From Bacillus sp. FJAT-27264 (lineage in GTDB: Bacteria > Bacillota > Bacilli > Paenibacillales > Paenibacillaceae), in contig NZ_MAQW01000029.1 of the NCBI RefSeq assembly GCF_001682855.1, positions 418,487 to 482,486 on the forward strand: a DNA stretch of 64,000 bases. The letters run 5' to 3'. The notes under the pieces are model-generated. The model searched no databases and was not told the DNA's origin. It saw only the letters and a program-made list of their open reading frames with translations. Below are positions 27,526 to 36,472 of this stretch, piece after piece (position 1 is the stretch's first letter; every line of letters starts with the position of its first letter). Both the position numbers and the translations under genes were made by a program.

Positions 27526-30500
27526 CTACTTATTATTCAGCAATCGAAGGATCAGTGTTAGCGCTTCGGCCCGCGTGGCATAAGCTAGCGGATCGTAGCG
27601 GTTTCCGTCCTTGCCCTGCACCAGCCCTGCCTTAACAGCAGCGGCCAGTTCGCCCCTCGCCCAAGCCGGAATGCCGGCTGCATCTACGAAGGTCAACTGC
27701 GGATGTTCTTCCGCTGCAAGCTGCGCCGCGCGGGCGGCGATGACTGCGATCTCTGAACGAGTAATGTTACCACTGGCTCTGAACGTGCCATCTGCATATC
27801 CGTTCAGCAAGCCTGCATGACTGAGTGCCGCCACCCCTTCAGCAGCCCAGGCTGGTATCTTGTCCTGATCCCTGAAGACTGGCGATGGAGCTGTTGCCGG
27901 GCTAAACTCCAAAGCACGGCTTAGGAACACGGCGAACTCCGCCCGGGTCACGATGTCATTCGGCCGGAAGCTGCCATCCTCGAAGCCGCGCGCAATTCCT
28001 AGCGCGGTCGCCTGACGGATTGCGTCCTGTGCCCAGTGGCCCTGCACATCGCGGAAGCTCGCCTGCTCCGCTGTCGGCGCGGTAGGCGATGGCCCAGCAG
28101 AGCTGCCCTCACCGTTAGTGGAGCTAACAATGGAGCCCGTTACGGCACCAACAGAGGCCGGACCGGACAATGGGCCCGTGCCGGTTCCTGGGGTCGTGCC
28201 GGTGCCCGGGTCCGTGCCGGTCCCCGGGTTCGTTCCAGTTCCCGGGTCCGTTCCAGTTCCCGGGTCTGTCCCAGTTCCCGGGTTCGTGCCAGTCCCCGGG
28301 TCCGTTCCGGTGCCCGGGTCCTTCACCACGGAAGCCTTCAGCTGCGCCACGGCTTCCGTCAGCCCAAGCAGCAGCTCATCCGATCGCTGCTGGGAGCCGC
28401 CCAGATGCACCGCTGCGCGGTGTGCATCTGCTATCGCCGCGGCCAGCGTTGCCTTGGCCGCTGCCGGGTACTGCCCCGCAGCCGTGCCAACCTCGGCTGC
28501 GTCATGGACCTGCTGCGCAGCTGTAATCGCCGCCGACAGGCGACTGTTGTCCGCTGCGCCAAAGTTCAGCCGCACCGCGTACACGTTGCCGCCCACCCGC
28601 AGCTGCGCGTCAGTCAACATCGCCGGATTAACCGGCTTGATGTACACTACGCGCGCGCCCGGTGCTGTCTCTTCACCAGGTGCCGCTGTGGCTGTGCCAC
28701 CGCTCACCTGAAGTTCATCGACAGCCGAATCCACCGTCACGACGGCGTAGGTATCCCCCGCCACCGTCGCAATCCGTGCAGGGCTATGAATGTAGCTCCC
28801 CGCCGGAGAAAACTCGTCTTTGTCAGCAGCGGCAACCGAGACGTTCACGGCATATACCGCATTCTTCTTGAATTCATTCAACGCGGCTTGCAGAGCCTGC
28901 GCGGCAGTCTTAATCTGCGGCTGCGTAGCTGCCAGATTGGCCCCGGTCTTAGCGGCGGCTTGCACCGCTTCCTCAGCATGTTGTTTGGCAGCGCTGAATA
29001 CTTCTTCCGCGCCGGACGGCGCTGATGCTGTCTCTATTAATTGCTTGGCGGCAGCTATCGAGTTATTCAAATCTTTCAGAAGCTGTGTATTATAGCTGAT
29101 ATAGACGCCTCTGATTTCATCTGCTACCTTATATCGGACATAAGAGAGGCCCAACCAATTCGCTCCAGCTGTCTCCGTGCCCATAGCACTGCGGATAGTA
29201 ACCTGAACCGCTTGCTCCGTTTCTGTTGATCCGTTTCTCAGTGGAATTGCCCTGTAGACCTCCTGTGAATAATCCAGTCCATCAATAGAGAATCCACCTC
29301 TAAAATTCGGCATAGATTGCACCACTTCTTTGGCCTGAGGCACAATGGTAAGGTTCGCATACGCCTTATCACCATATTCACCTGAAGCGAGTTTAAGCAG
29401 AGTCGCCGTACGGCCGAAATCGGCCTCATATGTGGACAACGTCGCTGTTTCCGTCAGTGTATCAATCACATGGACAGGGATAGGTGTAGTGGCATTGTAA
29501 TATCTGTCCTTATTATTGTTATACCGGGTTGTCAGCGCTTGGACCGAAGCATCCACCGCGGTCTGCGTGGCGCTGTCATTCCCCATTACCGAGACAGCTG
29601 TCCTTAAGATATCGCTGTTTAGAGATGTCGAGACCCCTTTTGCGTATTCGCCTGCCGAGGCCGGCGCAAAAATATACCCTGACTTGCCCTCAGCCGTTCC
29701 CAACTCTTTCAGATCAGCCAACAGACCTTCTACCTTAGCAATAATGTACCGCAGCGCTGTTTTATTAGCCGTGTATACCGAAGCCTTATAAGCTGCAAGC
29801 CCACCATTAAGTGCGTGATAAGCGGACTTAATAGCATCTGGAGACCGATCTGGCTGCGCTACGACTTCTTCCGCGTGAATAACATGCGTATAGAGCACAC
29901 TCCGCGATCCAATCGGGTATTGACCAAACTCCGTGCCTTCCACCGTAGTGTCGTACACTGAACGGGATACCGTCACGAGTTCCTGCAGTTGCACAAGCGT
30001 AATTGCAGGTGGTCCTTCACCGCCCCCCGGCTCTCCTCCACCCTCTCCAGGATTCACAGGTAATCCGGAAGGATCCAGCCAAAGCTGTACATTATACCAA
30101 TAATCATAGTCCAGTCCTGGGTAGGTCGGATTGTTCTTGATGATGACATGCATCAGGACATCCGTAGGCTTCTGAATGTCTGCAATTGGCACGGAGATGA
30201 CAGTCTTACCGCCTGAACCGCTGCCGCTTGTTACTTGGTATTCCTGATAGCCCTCCATCCCTTGCACATGGCTGCCGGTAATAACCGCTTTGGCCGCACC
30301 CGGCTTACGAAAAGCGATATAAGGAATCAGCGCCGCATTCTCTGCTTTGATCTCATGCTCAAAGATTGCCTGTCCGTCCTGCAGGGTCAATTTTCCCGAA
30401 TTCTCCACATACAGGAATACATTCGCTGCGGAGTCAGAAGAAGTGTTATCCATCAGATAACGGTAAAAGATATTGCCGTATGTACCGTTCTGCCCCCCTG

Positions 30501-30591
30501 CTGCCGCGGCTGTCTTTGCACCCCAATCGAACGGAGTTACCAGGAGCAGCAATGCCAGCAGCAGCGCTGCACATTTTTTCAACTTCATCAT
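27526..30591 (-). CDS. SLH-anchored NEAT-domain surface protein
   Basis: Secreted protein of about 1021 residues. The start MMKLKKCAALLLALLLLV gives a signal peptide; GAGGAG lies upstream. The longer open frame is less likely. A NEAT haem-binding domain covers about residues 35-175 and ends with the iron-ligand motif Tyr162-x-x-x-Tyr166 (YDYWYNVQLW). FIVAR-like helical repeats follow (KQHAEEAVQAAAKTGANL and similar), with one or two further beta domains that look NEAT-like but are degenerate. Then come a GTDPGTGT-repeat linker and three SLH domains (about 845-1021). It should capture haem at the surface and bind secondary wall polymer. It follows the small NEAT-like gene by 128 bases, with a Fur box upstream of both. 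Confidence 0.9.
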   Translation of the reverse strand: MMKLKKCAALLLALLLLVTPFDWGAKTAAAAGGQNGTYGNIFYRYLMDNTSSDSAANVFLYVENSGKLTLQDGQAIFEHEIKAENAALIPYIAFRKPGAAKAVITGSHVQGMEGYQEYQVTSGSGSGGKTVISVPIADIQKPTDVLMHVIIKNNPTYPGLDYDYWYNVQLWLDPSGLPVNPGEGGGEPGGGEGPPAITLVQLQELVTVSRSVYDTTVEGTEFGQYPIGSRSVLYTHVIHAEEVVAQPDRSPDAIKSAYHALNGGLAAYKASVYTANKTALRYIIAKVEGLLADLKELGTAEGKSGYIFAPASAGEYAKGVSTSLNSDILRTAVSVMGNDSATQTAVDASVQALTTRYNNNKDRYYNATTPIPVHVIDTLTETATLSTYEADFGRTATLLKLASGEYGDKAYANLTIVPQAKEVVQSMPNFRGGFSIDGLDYSQEVYRAIPLRNGSTETEQAVQVTIRSAMGTETAGANWLGLSYVRYKVADEIRGVYISYNTQLLKDLNNSIAAAKQLIETASAPSGAEEVFSAAKQHAEEAVQAAAKTGANLAATQPQIKTAAQALQAALNEFKKNAVYAVNVSVAAADKDEFSPAGSYIHSPARIATVAGDTYAVVTVDSAVDELQVSGGTATAAPGEETAPGARVVYIKPVNPAMLTDAQLRVGGNVYAVRLNFGAADNSRLSAAITAAQQVHDAAEVGTAAGQYPAAAKATLAAAIADAHRAAVHLGGSQQRSDELLLGLTEAVAQLKASVVKDPGTGTDPGTGTNPGTGTDPGTGTDPGTGTNPGTGTDPGTGTTPGTGTGPLSGPASVGAVTGSIVSSTNGEGSSAGPSPTAPTAEQASFRDVQGHWAQDAIRQATALGIARGFEDGSFRPNDIVTRAEFAVFLSRALEFSPATAPSPVFRDQDKIPAWAAEGVAALSHAGLLNGYADGTFRASGNITRSEIAVIAARAAQLAAEEHPQLTFVDAAGIPAWARGELAAAVKAGLVQGKDGNRYDPLAYATRAEALTLILRLLNNK

Positions 30592-30719
30592 TTCGTCCCA
30601 TTCTCCTCTTCTTAAGTGTGCCTTCCTTCTGCCTGATATAAAAGAAGGAAGAGGAAACGGATCCCCGCTTCTCTTCCTTATGCAATCTTTAAGCACTCAG
30701 TCCCTTGGTCTGTCGCTTG

Positions 30720-31091
30720 TTAATTCCAGTGAATTGCAAGATCGTACAACTGACTGTGGAACACGGTGGAAACGTATAGTTGAATATTAATGTCCGAGTT
30801 TGGATTAGTAGCGGTGAAAGTAAAGGTGGTCAAGTCGGTGCTAGCGTCGTAAGAACCGTAATAAGTAGAACTATCCGCACTCAGGTAAGGGAAATAATCG
30901 CCTTTAAGCTTAATAGTAACTGCGTTGCCGTTCACTTCAGCCGGTCCACTAATGAATCTGCTGGAGTGGGTATCGTAGGATCCTCCGTAGTAGAATTGAT
31001 AGGATTTGCTTGCTGCAAATGCCGGAACGGCCAACATCAGTGTAAGTACAACCATCATCAACAAGGATACTGTCTTCTTCGCTTTTACCAT
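30720..31091 (-). CDS. Small secreted NEAT-like protein, possible haemophore
   Basis: Secreted protein of 123 residues: signal peptide MVKAKKTVSLLMMVVLTLML with an AFA cleavage region, then a single beta-rich domain of about 95 residues. The pattern VTIKLKGDYFPYL ... FTFTATNPNSDINIQLYV ... LYDLAIHW matches the end of a NEAT domain. At the expected Y-x-x-x-Y the sequence is His112-S-Q-L-Tyr116, so the iron-ligand tyrosine would be histidine. Assignment rests on pattern and context, not a search. There is no SLH or sorting signal, so it may be released. A Fur box and promoter lie upstream, and the SLH-NEAT gene follows. Confidence 0.75.
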   Translation of the reverse strand: MVKAKKTVSLLMMVVLTLMLAVPAFAASKSYQFYYGGSYDTHSSRFISGPAEVNGNAVTIKLKGDYFPYLSADSSTYYGSYDASTDLTTFTFTATNPNSDINIQLYVSTVFHSQLYDLAIHWN

Positions 31092-31194
31092 TAAGTAACA
31101 CACTCCCTATGATTTGATATTAGAGCTTACGCTTTAACTGCTTGGTTCTCTGGACTTTACGACGAACAACAACCTTCCCTAGGCAAAAGCGGCG

Positions 31195-31213
31195 GTGCCG
31201 CTTCATTATGTGC
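31195..31213 (-). terminator. Hairpin with T tail in the leader of the small NEAT-like gene
   Basis: Stem AAGCGGC / GCCGCTT with a three-base loop. Read leftwards it is followed by TTTTG. It lies between the promoter/Fur box and the gene start, so it could be a leader attenuator or weak terminator. It is too far from 31553 to be an obvious terminator of that operon, though read-through ending here is possible. Confidence 0.4.
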
Positions 31214-31277
31214 TGAGCTTCAACTTGTACCCCTTAAGATCATCCCGCCTTTCCTTAAATTCATCGCCTTCTTAATT

Positions 31278-31296
31278 GATAATGATTATCAATATC
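31278..31296. promoter_or_regulatory. Fur box
   Basis: GATAATGATTATCAATATC matches 18 of 19 bases of the Fur consensus GATAATGATTATCATTATC. It lies just downstream of the promoter at 31311-31340 and about 190 bases before the small NEAT-like gene. Iron-dependent repression of that gene and the SLH-NEAT gene is inferred. Confidence 0.85.
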
Positions 31297-31310
31297 AATT
31301 AATTGAGTTG

Positions 31311-31340
31311 ATCTTACCTGTTTATCCCAGTACTTGTCAA
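31311..31340 (-). promoter_or_regulatory. Sigma-A type promoter for the small NEAT-like gene
   Basis: Minus-strand TTGACA (31340-31335) and TAAGAT (31316-31311) are separated by 18 bases. The predicted start would fall near 31304, immediately before the Fur box. The 14 bases around the -35 are identical to those at 37568-37581. Confidence 0.6.
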
Positions 31341-31552
31341 CCCTTTTTTGTATAAAATTTGAATATAATAATTTTTATACCGATTGGATTTCAGCTGTAC
31401 AAGTAAAGCTTAGTAAAATTACATAAGTCACCATATTTACACCTTTATCTTGATGCTCATCAGTGGGACAGCCAGCAATTTTAGCGTCAAAAAATCCGTT
31501 CAAAAAGACAGCACACTCGCATCCAGTCATTGATCGATTGTGAACCCGAAAA

Positions 31553-32332
31553 TCAATTCAGATTCTTCCTTTTCGGAACGATATACAGCCCAGTCTCCTG
31601 CTCCCTTTTTACCACAACATCCACTCCATACACGGCTTTGACCGAGTCCGCAGTGATAACCTCCTCTGGTGGACCTTCCAGCACTACCTGGCCTGCCTTC
31701 ATCGCAATCAAATGATCGCTGTAATGAATCGCCTGATTCATATCATGCAGCACCATCACGACGGTCAGGCCATGTTCTCTGCCCAGCCGCCGAATCAGAT
31801 CAAGCATTTCATACTGATAAAAAATATCCAGGTACGTCGTTGGCTCGTCCAAAAAGAGAATGGGTGTCCGCTGGGCCAAAGCCAATGCCAGCCAAACGCG
31901 TTGCCGTTCTCCGCCCGACAGTTCGGCTAGCGGCTTCTGCCGCTTATCTTGCATGTCCGTACAGGCTAGCGCCCAAGCCACTGCTTCACGGTCCTCTTCA
32001 CGCTCCGGTACCAGTAGCGAACGGTACGGTAGGCGGCCGAAAGAAGCCAGCTGCTCCACTGTCAGATCGCCTGGCGCAGTATTCTGCTGATGAACCACCG
32101 CCAGCTTGCGGGCAATCTCTCGCGGTTTAAGACGAGCCAGTTCCTGTCCGTCCAGAATGACGGAACCGGAAGAGGGTGTATAGTTAGCAGCTAATACGCC
32201 GAGTAAAGTGGACTTACCGCTGCCATTAGGACCGATGATCGCAGTGGTGCAGCCCATGGGAATCGTAAGATTCAGCTGCTCCAGCAGCTTTTTGTTGCGG
32301 TGATATGAGAAGGACAGTTCTTTAATCTCCAT
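31553..32332 (-). CDS. Iron-chelate/haem ABC transporter ATPase, FecE type
   Basis: ATP-binding subunit of 259 residues: Walker A GPNGSGKST, signature LSGGERQRVWLALALAQ, Walker B ILFLDEPT and VLHD switch loop. AAAGGAGAGG precedes the start, which lies inside the end of the permease gene (11-base overlap). With the permease and lipoprotein upstream it forms the first FecBCDE-type importer of the haem island. It is the last gene of an operon starting near 37384. Haem is the likely substrate because the same operon encodes NEAT proteins; a siderophore cannot be excluded. Confidence 0.9.
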   Translation of the reverse strand: MEIKELSFSYHRNKKLLEQLNLTIPMGCTTAIIGPNGSGKSTLLGVLAANYTPSSGSVILDGQELARLKPREIARKLAVVHQQNTAPGDLTVEQLASFGRLPYRSLLVPEREEDREAVAWALACTDMQDKRQKPLAELSGGERQRVWLALALAQRTPILFLDEPTTYLDIFYQYEMLDLIRRLGREHGLTVVMVLHDMNQAIHYSDHLIAMKAGQVVLEGPPEEVITADSVKAVYGVDVVVKREQETGLYIVPKRKNLN

Positions 32333-33305
32333 GGTTCACCTCTCCTTTACGCAGCAGGAAGATTAGAAATGGACCACCGATCACCGTCATGATAATCGAA
32401 GCCGGGATCTCCACAGGTGCAAGTACTGTACGCCCAAGCGTATCAGCTACTAGAATTAGCAGCGCACCGGCCAGTGCCGAGAAGGGAATCAGCACCTTAT
32501 GGTCGGAGCCGATGAGTTGACGCGCAATATGCGGCACCAGCAGGCCGACAAAAGCGATCAGTCCGCCAATCGCCGTCGCCGTTGCCGCCAGCAACACTGC
32601 CACTGCCGACACAGCAATTCTCACACGGCTTACATGCATACCGAGATTGCGAGCCGTCTTATCCTGAAGTACCAGCACATTGCACCAAGGGCTAATCAGT
32701 AAGGCCAGAATCAGACCAAGCGCGCCATATAGCACGATGATCCGCACATCTTCCCATGTTTTCAGGTTAAAAATCGAAGTCGTCGCCATATTCACCATCG
32801 TTACTGCATAACTGCCCCTGTAGTTAAAAGACTGCCCCAGCCCAGTGAATGTAGCGTTCACAGCAATCCCGACCAAAACCAGTCTCAGCGGCTGAAGGCC
32901 TGACTTCCAGGACAAGGTGAAGACCAACAGGCAGGCGATGGCTCCCCCCAGAAAAGCAAATAGCGGCATCCAGAAGAACAGCGCCGGAAAAATCGTAACC
33001 ATCGTGAGCGAAACAAAGCCTGCACCCGAGGAAATGCCGATTACCCCGGCATCAGCAAGCGGACTGCGCATCACGGATTGAAGCAGCACGCCGGAAACAG
33101 CCAGCGCGGCTCCGCAGAACAACGCCACAATGACGCGTGGCAAACGTAAATCGCGAATGATCGCTACATTTTCATTGGTGCCTGTAAACAAGCCCTTCAA
33201 CAGTTCAAGCAAACTGACCTGCAGGCTGCCGCTGAGTACTGACCAGAGCACTGCTACCAGCAGCAAGACCAAGACAGCAGCAAAGCTCCACAGTGATCTC
33301 TTCAT
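32322..33305 (-). CDS. Iron-chelate/haem ABC transporter permease, FecCD type
   Basis: BtuC/FecCD-family permease of 327 residues with about ten hydrophobic segments. Typical landmarks are LRLPRVIVALFCGAALAVSG near residue 52, SPLADAGVIGISSGAGF, and GLIAFVGLLVPHIARQLIG near 240. GAGGATGAAGAG lies before the ATG. It probably acts as a homodimer, since only one permease gene is present. It follows the binding lipoprotein by 42 bases and overlaps the ATPase gene. Confidence 0.92.
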   Translation of the reverse strand: MKRSLWSFAAVLVLLLVAVLWSVLSGSLQVSLLELLKGLFTGTNENVAIIRDLRLPRVIVALFCGAALAVSGVLLQSVMRSPLADAGVIGISSGAGFVSLTMVTIFPALFFWMPLFAFLGGAIACLLVFTLSWKSGLQPLRLVLVGIAVNATFTGLGQSFNYRGSYAVTMVNMATTSIFNLKTWEDVRIIVLYGALGLILALLISPWCNVLVLQDKTARNLGMHVSRVRIAVSAVAVLLAATATAIGGLIAFVGLLVPHIARQLIGSDHKVLIPFSALAGALLILVADTLGRTVLAPVEIPASIIMTVIGGPFLIFLLRKGEVNHGD

Positions 33306-33347
33306 GTTCTCTTCATCCTCTGTCTGTTGTTAAAATACAAACCCGCT

Positions 33348-34292
33348 CTAATGCTTAAGCTCCGGGTACAGCATCGGCAGCAAATCGCTTAGCGCCGTAT
33401 CGGCTGCAAGGTTCGCCGTGGTTCCGAATAGCTCTTCAGGCAGATCGTAAACACGTTTGTTCTTAACCGCATTGAAGTGCTTCCAGATATCATTTTTAAT
33501 AAAATCCTCGTTGAACATCTTAATCACTTCCTCCGGCATTCCGTGTGCCGCGCGCAGAATTACATCAGGGTTGCCCTGCTGCAAATATTCCGTATTGGAG
33601 GCCAAATATTCGACCGACTCTCCTTGGACGATATTGACGCCCCCAGCAATACGAACAAGGTCACCGATGTAAGAATGTTCGGTTGCTACCAAATAGCTGC
33701 CTGGTACCCCAAGCAGAATAAGCACCTTGGGCGAAGGCTTGCCCGCTATAGCCGCTTTGATTTCAGCGATTTTATCTTCATAACGGGTAATTACGCTCTC
33801 AGCCTGCGCCTTACGGTCATACTTCTCCCCAAGCTGGACTACCGACTCCTCCAGCTTTGCAAGGCTGGTCAGGTTGAGGAAGTTCGCTTCGATCCCGGCG
33901 CTCTGGAACAACGGCTCCAGATCATATTTCAGTGTGGTCACCGACAGAACCTCGGTGGGCTTGAGTGATTTTGCTTTTTCCATATCTGGACCCATGGGGT
34001 TACCGACCTTCTCCACATTCGCATAACGCTCCGGCAGCTTCTTCGCACTGGTCGGTATACCCACCAGATTCAGATCGAGCAAATCCATAATCTCAGTCGC
34101 CGACACCGTAGTAGCAATAATGCGTGGCTCCTCCTTGGCCGTGGGCTCCGGTGTGACTTCTGCTGATTGTTGCTGCGTGGCTGCTGGGGTGGACGCCGGA
34201 CTTTTTTCCCTTGCGCTCTCCGTATTTGCAGCACAACCCACGATCAAGATGACCCAGCATAAAACGGCCATCAGCCCTATCATTCTTTTCAT
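33348..34292 (-). CDS. Iron-chelate/haem-binding lipoprotein (IsdE/FhuD-like)
   Basis: Cluster A-2 / PeripBP_2 substrate-binding protein of 314 residues. The start MKRMIGLMAVLCWVILIVGC gives a lipoprotein signal with lipobox IVGC. The open frame extends 20 codons further, and a strong AAAGGAG lies 14 bases before the ATG, rather far. The fold shows TEVLSVTTLKYD and KVLILLGVPGSYLVATEHSYIGDLVRIAGGVNI. It delivers ligand to the downstream permease. It resembles the second binding protein at 37866 in lobe motifs (both have a VPGSYLVA/APGTYMAA-type segment and a PEELFGT/PADLFGT end), so the two importers may be ancient duplicates. Confidence 0.88.
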   Translation of the reverse strand: MKRMIGLMAVLCWVILIVGCAANTESAREKSPASTPAATQQQSAEVTPEPTAKEEPRIIATTVSATEIMDLLDLNLVGIPTSAKKLPERYANVEKVGNPMGPDMEKAKSLKPTEVLSVTTLKYDLEPLFQSAGIEANFLNLTSLAKLEESVVQLGEKYDRKAQAESVITRYEDKIAEIKAAIAGKPSPKVLILLGVPGSYLVATEHSYIGDLVRIAGGVNIVQGESVEYLASNTEYLQQGNPDVILRAAHGMPEEVIKMFNEDFIKNDIWKHFNAVKNKRVYDLPEELFGTTANLAADTALSDLLPMLYPELKH

Positions 34293-34387
34293 AACAGGAA
34301 CGTCCGCTCCTTTCCTCCTGCAAAACTGCGAAGGACGCCGTAAATTCGGCATCCTCCGGGTAGTCTGTGCTTATGTGTAATGGATCT

Positions 34388-36454
34388 TTATTGCTCCAGC
34401 AATTTCACAAGTAGCGTTACTGCCTCTGCACGGGTTGCATATTCACCCGGGGCATAACGATTACCACCTTTGCCGCTAATCAGGCCCGCTTGCTCTGCAG
34501 CTGCAATGTAAGGGCGTGCCCAAGCAGCAATATCGGCGATGTCGCTGAACGTTGGCAGTGCAGCTGGGTCAACCTTCAGCCCTTGTGCACGAACGATGAT
34601 TACCGCAAGCTCGGCGCGGGTGATTTTGCGGTCGGCGCGGAAGCTGCCGTCTTCATAACCGCTGATGATTTTGCGGGCAGCTACCTGTGCCACACCATCG
34701 GCGGCCCAGGCAGGAATGCTGCTTCCATCGCTGAAGCCACTACTGTCCGTTGCCCCGCCTTCAAGCTTCAACGCCCGGCTTAGCAACACAGCAAACTCAG
34801 CCCGGTTGATCGGGTTGTTCGGACGGAAGCTTTTATCATCATATCCTTTGACAAGTCCGGACTTGATTGCTTGCTCAATAGCAGCTTGTGCCCAGTGACC
34901 GTTCACATCAGTCAGGTTAACCGGCACTGCTTGCTCTGTCCCCGTCGTTCCACCATTAGCCGCTGGTGTTGCTGTAGGCTTTGGTGTCGGAGTAGCAGAG
35001 GCTACTGCGGTCGCCGATGGTGTTGGTGTAGCTGCTGGCGCAGCCGGGCCAGAAGAAATGGAACCTGCCGGATTACTTGTCTGACCTCCCACCGTATTTC
35101 CTACTTTGATGTCCACATTATAGGTGTTGAAGTAGTTGAACTCAGGCCAGTCAATTTTGACCCATGCTTTAAGTCTGACCCCGGTGTTGCTAATAGGGAA
35201 CTGCACAGTACGAGTGTTGGCTGCGTTATCCGAAGCAATTACAGACACCGACTGCTGTCCTACGGTGAATCCAGTGATTTCCTTGCTCTGCGTTAGTGTA
35301 ATAGCCAGATATTTCTGCCCGCCTGATACAATCAGCGTACCTGGATGCTGCACGTATGTATCCATCATAGATACCTCATTGCTGCTATCCTTGAGAATAC
35401 TGTAGTCAATGCTGTAATAACCATCCGCGATGGAAGATCCCGGTGTTGCAGTTGGCACTGGCGTTGGTGAAGTGACTGGCGCTGTTTCCCCACCTCCGCC
35501 ACCTTCTGTACCCGGTGTTGGTGTTGGCGTTGGAGTTGGTGTAGACGTTGGTGTCTCTTCTCCACCGCCACTTACAGCTGTGATAGAGTCCAAATTAAAT
35601 TTATAACGAACCGCATGCGATCTGTCATAATTTGCGGAAGCTACGACAACACGGACTGTTCCGGGAAGGATAGCGGATAACCGCTCCACTGGAAAAGAAA
35701 TCACACGTGTATTAGCAGCCGTATCCTCACTTACTGTCGTTACCGGGACAAGATTTGTTCCGTCGCCGGCGACTTGAATTTCATGAATGGTGGAGCTGTC
35801 CTTAATTACGCTAAATGAGATGCTCTTCTGTCCTTTGTCCACCGTCAGTACTGCCGGAGTGCTGAAATATTTATTCATCGAGGATTCGGTGTCCCCGGTT
35901 GCCTGGAGTACTGAATAGGCAATAGTATATTGTCCGTCGTTCAATACCGGATCGGAAGGCGTTTCTGGCTTAGGCTCAGCGGCTGGAATCTGGCTCGGAT
36001 CAAACTTGAAATCAACGTCGTACACGTTGAAATAGTTGATTTCAGGCCACTCGATCTTGACCCAACCCTTAATCGTGGAGTTCAAATCACCCAACTCGAA
36101 TTTAACTGTTCTCTGGTTGTTAGACGTATTTTTATTTACTACTGTTCCTTCGGATAATGTTCCATCTGCGGCTGTTAGCTTCAGCCCGGTAATTTCCTTG
36201 TCCTGCGTAACTGTAATAGAAACATAGTTCTTGCCGTCTTTAACTTCCAATGCAGCTGGCTTAAGGACAAAGCCCTCCATCACAGAAGGGCTGGTAGTGC
36301 CATCCTTCAAGATGGAATACGGAAGCACATACTGCCCGTCCTTGTAACGCGCACTTTCGGCGTACGCTCCGCCAAGCGGCTGAATCACTGATCCTATAAG
36401 TAAAATGAATGCCATAATTCGTAGCACAAAACCAAATCTTGCTTTATTCAACAC
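34388..36454 (-). CDS. Triple-NEAT, SLH-anchored haem surface protein
   Basis: Secreted protein of about 688 residues: signal peptide, three NEAT domains (about 37-155, 172-292, 345-453, numbered from the ATG at 36460), Pro/Thr linkers, and three SLH domains (about 515-690). NEAT1 and NEAT3 carry Tyr143/Tyr147 (YFNVY) and Tyr443/Tyr447 (YFNTY). NEAT2 has Tyr278 but His282 at the second position. AAAGGGG lies seven bases before GTG at 36454 but only one base from the ATG at 36460, so GTG is preferred. It directly follows the IsdC-like gene. Several NEAT domains on one SLH anchor would give a surface haem reservoir. Confidence 0.92.
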   Translation of the reverse strand: MLNKARFGFVLRIMAFILLIGSVIQPLGGAYAESARYKDGQYVLPYSILKDGTTSPSVMEGFVLKPAALEVKDGKNYVSITVTQDKEITGLKLTAADGTLSEGTVVNKNTSNNQRTVKFELGDLNSTIKGWVKIEWPEINYFNVYDVDFKFDPSQIPAAEPKPETPSDPVLNDGQYTIAYSVLQATGDTESSMNKYFSTPAVLTVDKGQKSISFSVIKDSSTIHEIQVAGDGTNLVPVTTVSEDTAANTRVISFPVERLSAILPGTVRVVVASANYDRSHAVRYKFNLDSITAVSGGGEETPTSTPTPTPTPTPGTEGGGGGETAPVTSPTPVPTATPGSSIADGYYSIDYSILKDSSNEVSMMDTYVQHPGTLIVSGGQKYLAITLTQSKEITGFTVGQQSVSVIASDNAANTRTVQFPISNTGVRLKAWVKIDWPEFNYFNTYNVDIKVGNTVGGQTSNPAGSISSGPAAPAATPTPSATAVASATPTPKPTATPAANGGTTGTEQAVPVNLTDVNGHWAQAAIEQAIKSGLVKGYDDKSFRPNNPINRAEFAVLLSRALKLEGGATDSSGFSDGSSIPAWAADGVAQVAARKIISGYEDGSFRADRKITRAELAVIIVRAQGLKVDPAALPTFSDIADIAAWARPYIAAAEQAGLISGKGGNRYAPGEYATRAEAVTLLVKLLEQ

Positions 36455-36472
36455 GATCATTCCCCTTTGAAC

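Noticed and set aside
28170..28330. CRISPR-like regular repeats
   Set aside because: The repeats are in-frame codon repeats of a protein linker without unique spacers; no CRISPR array is present in the window.
28036..29025. 329-codon plus-strand frame rich in Arg/Cys, with overlapping Pro/Val-repeat frames
   Set aside because: Opposite strand of the SLH-NEAT gene; composition is the by-product of GC-rich repeats (GTDPGTGT linker), with no start signal.
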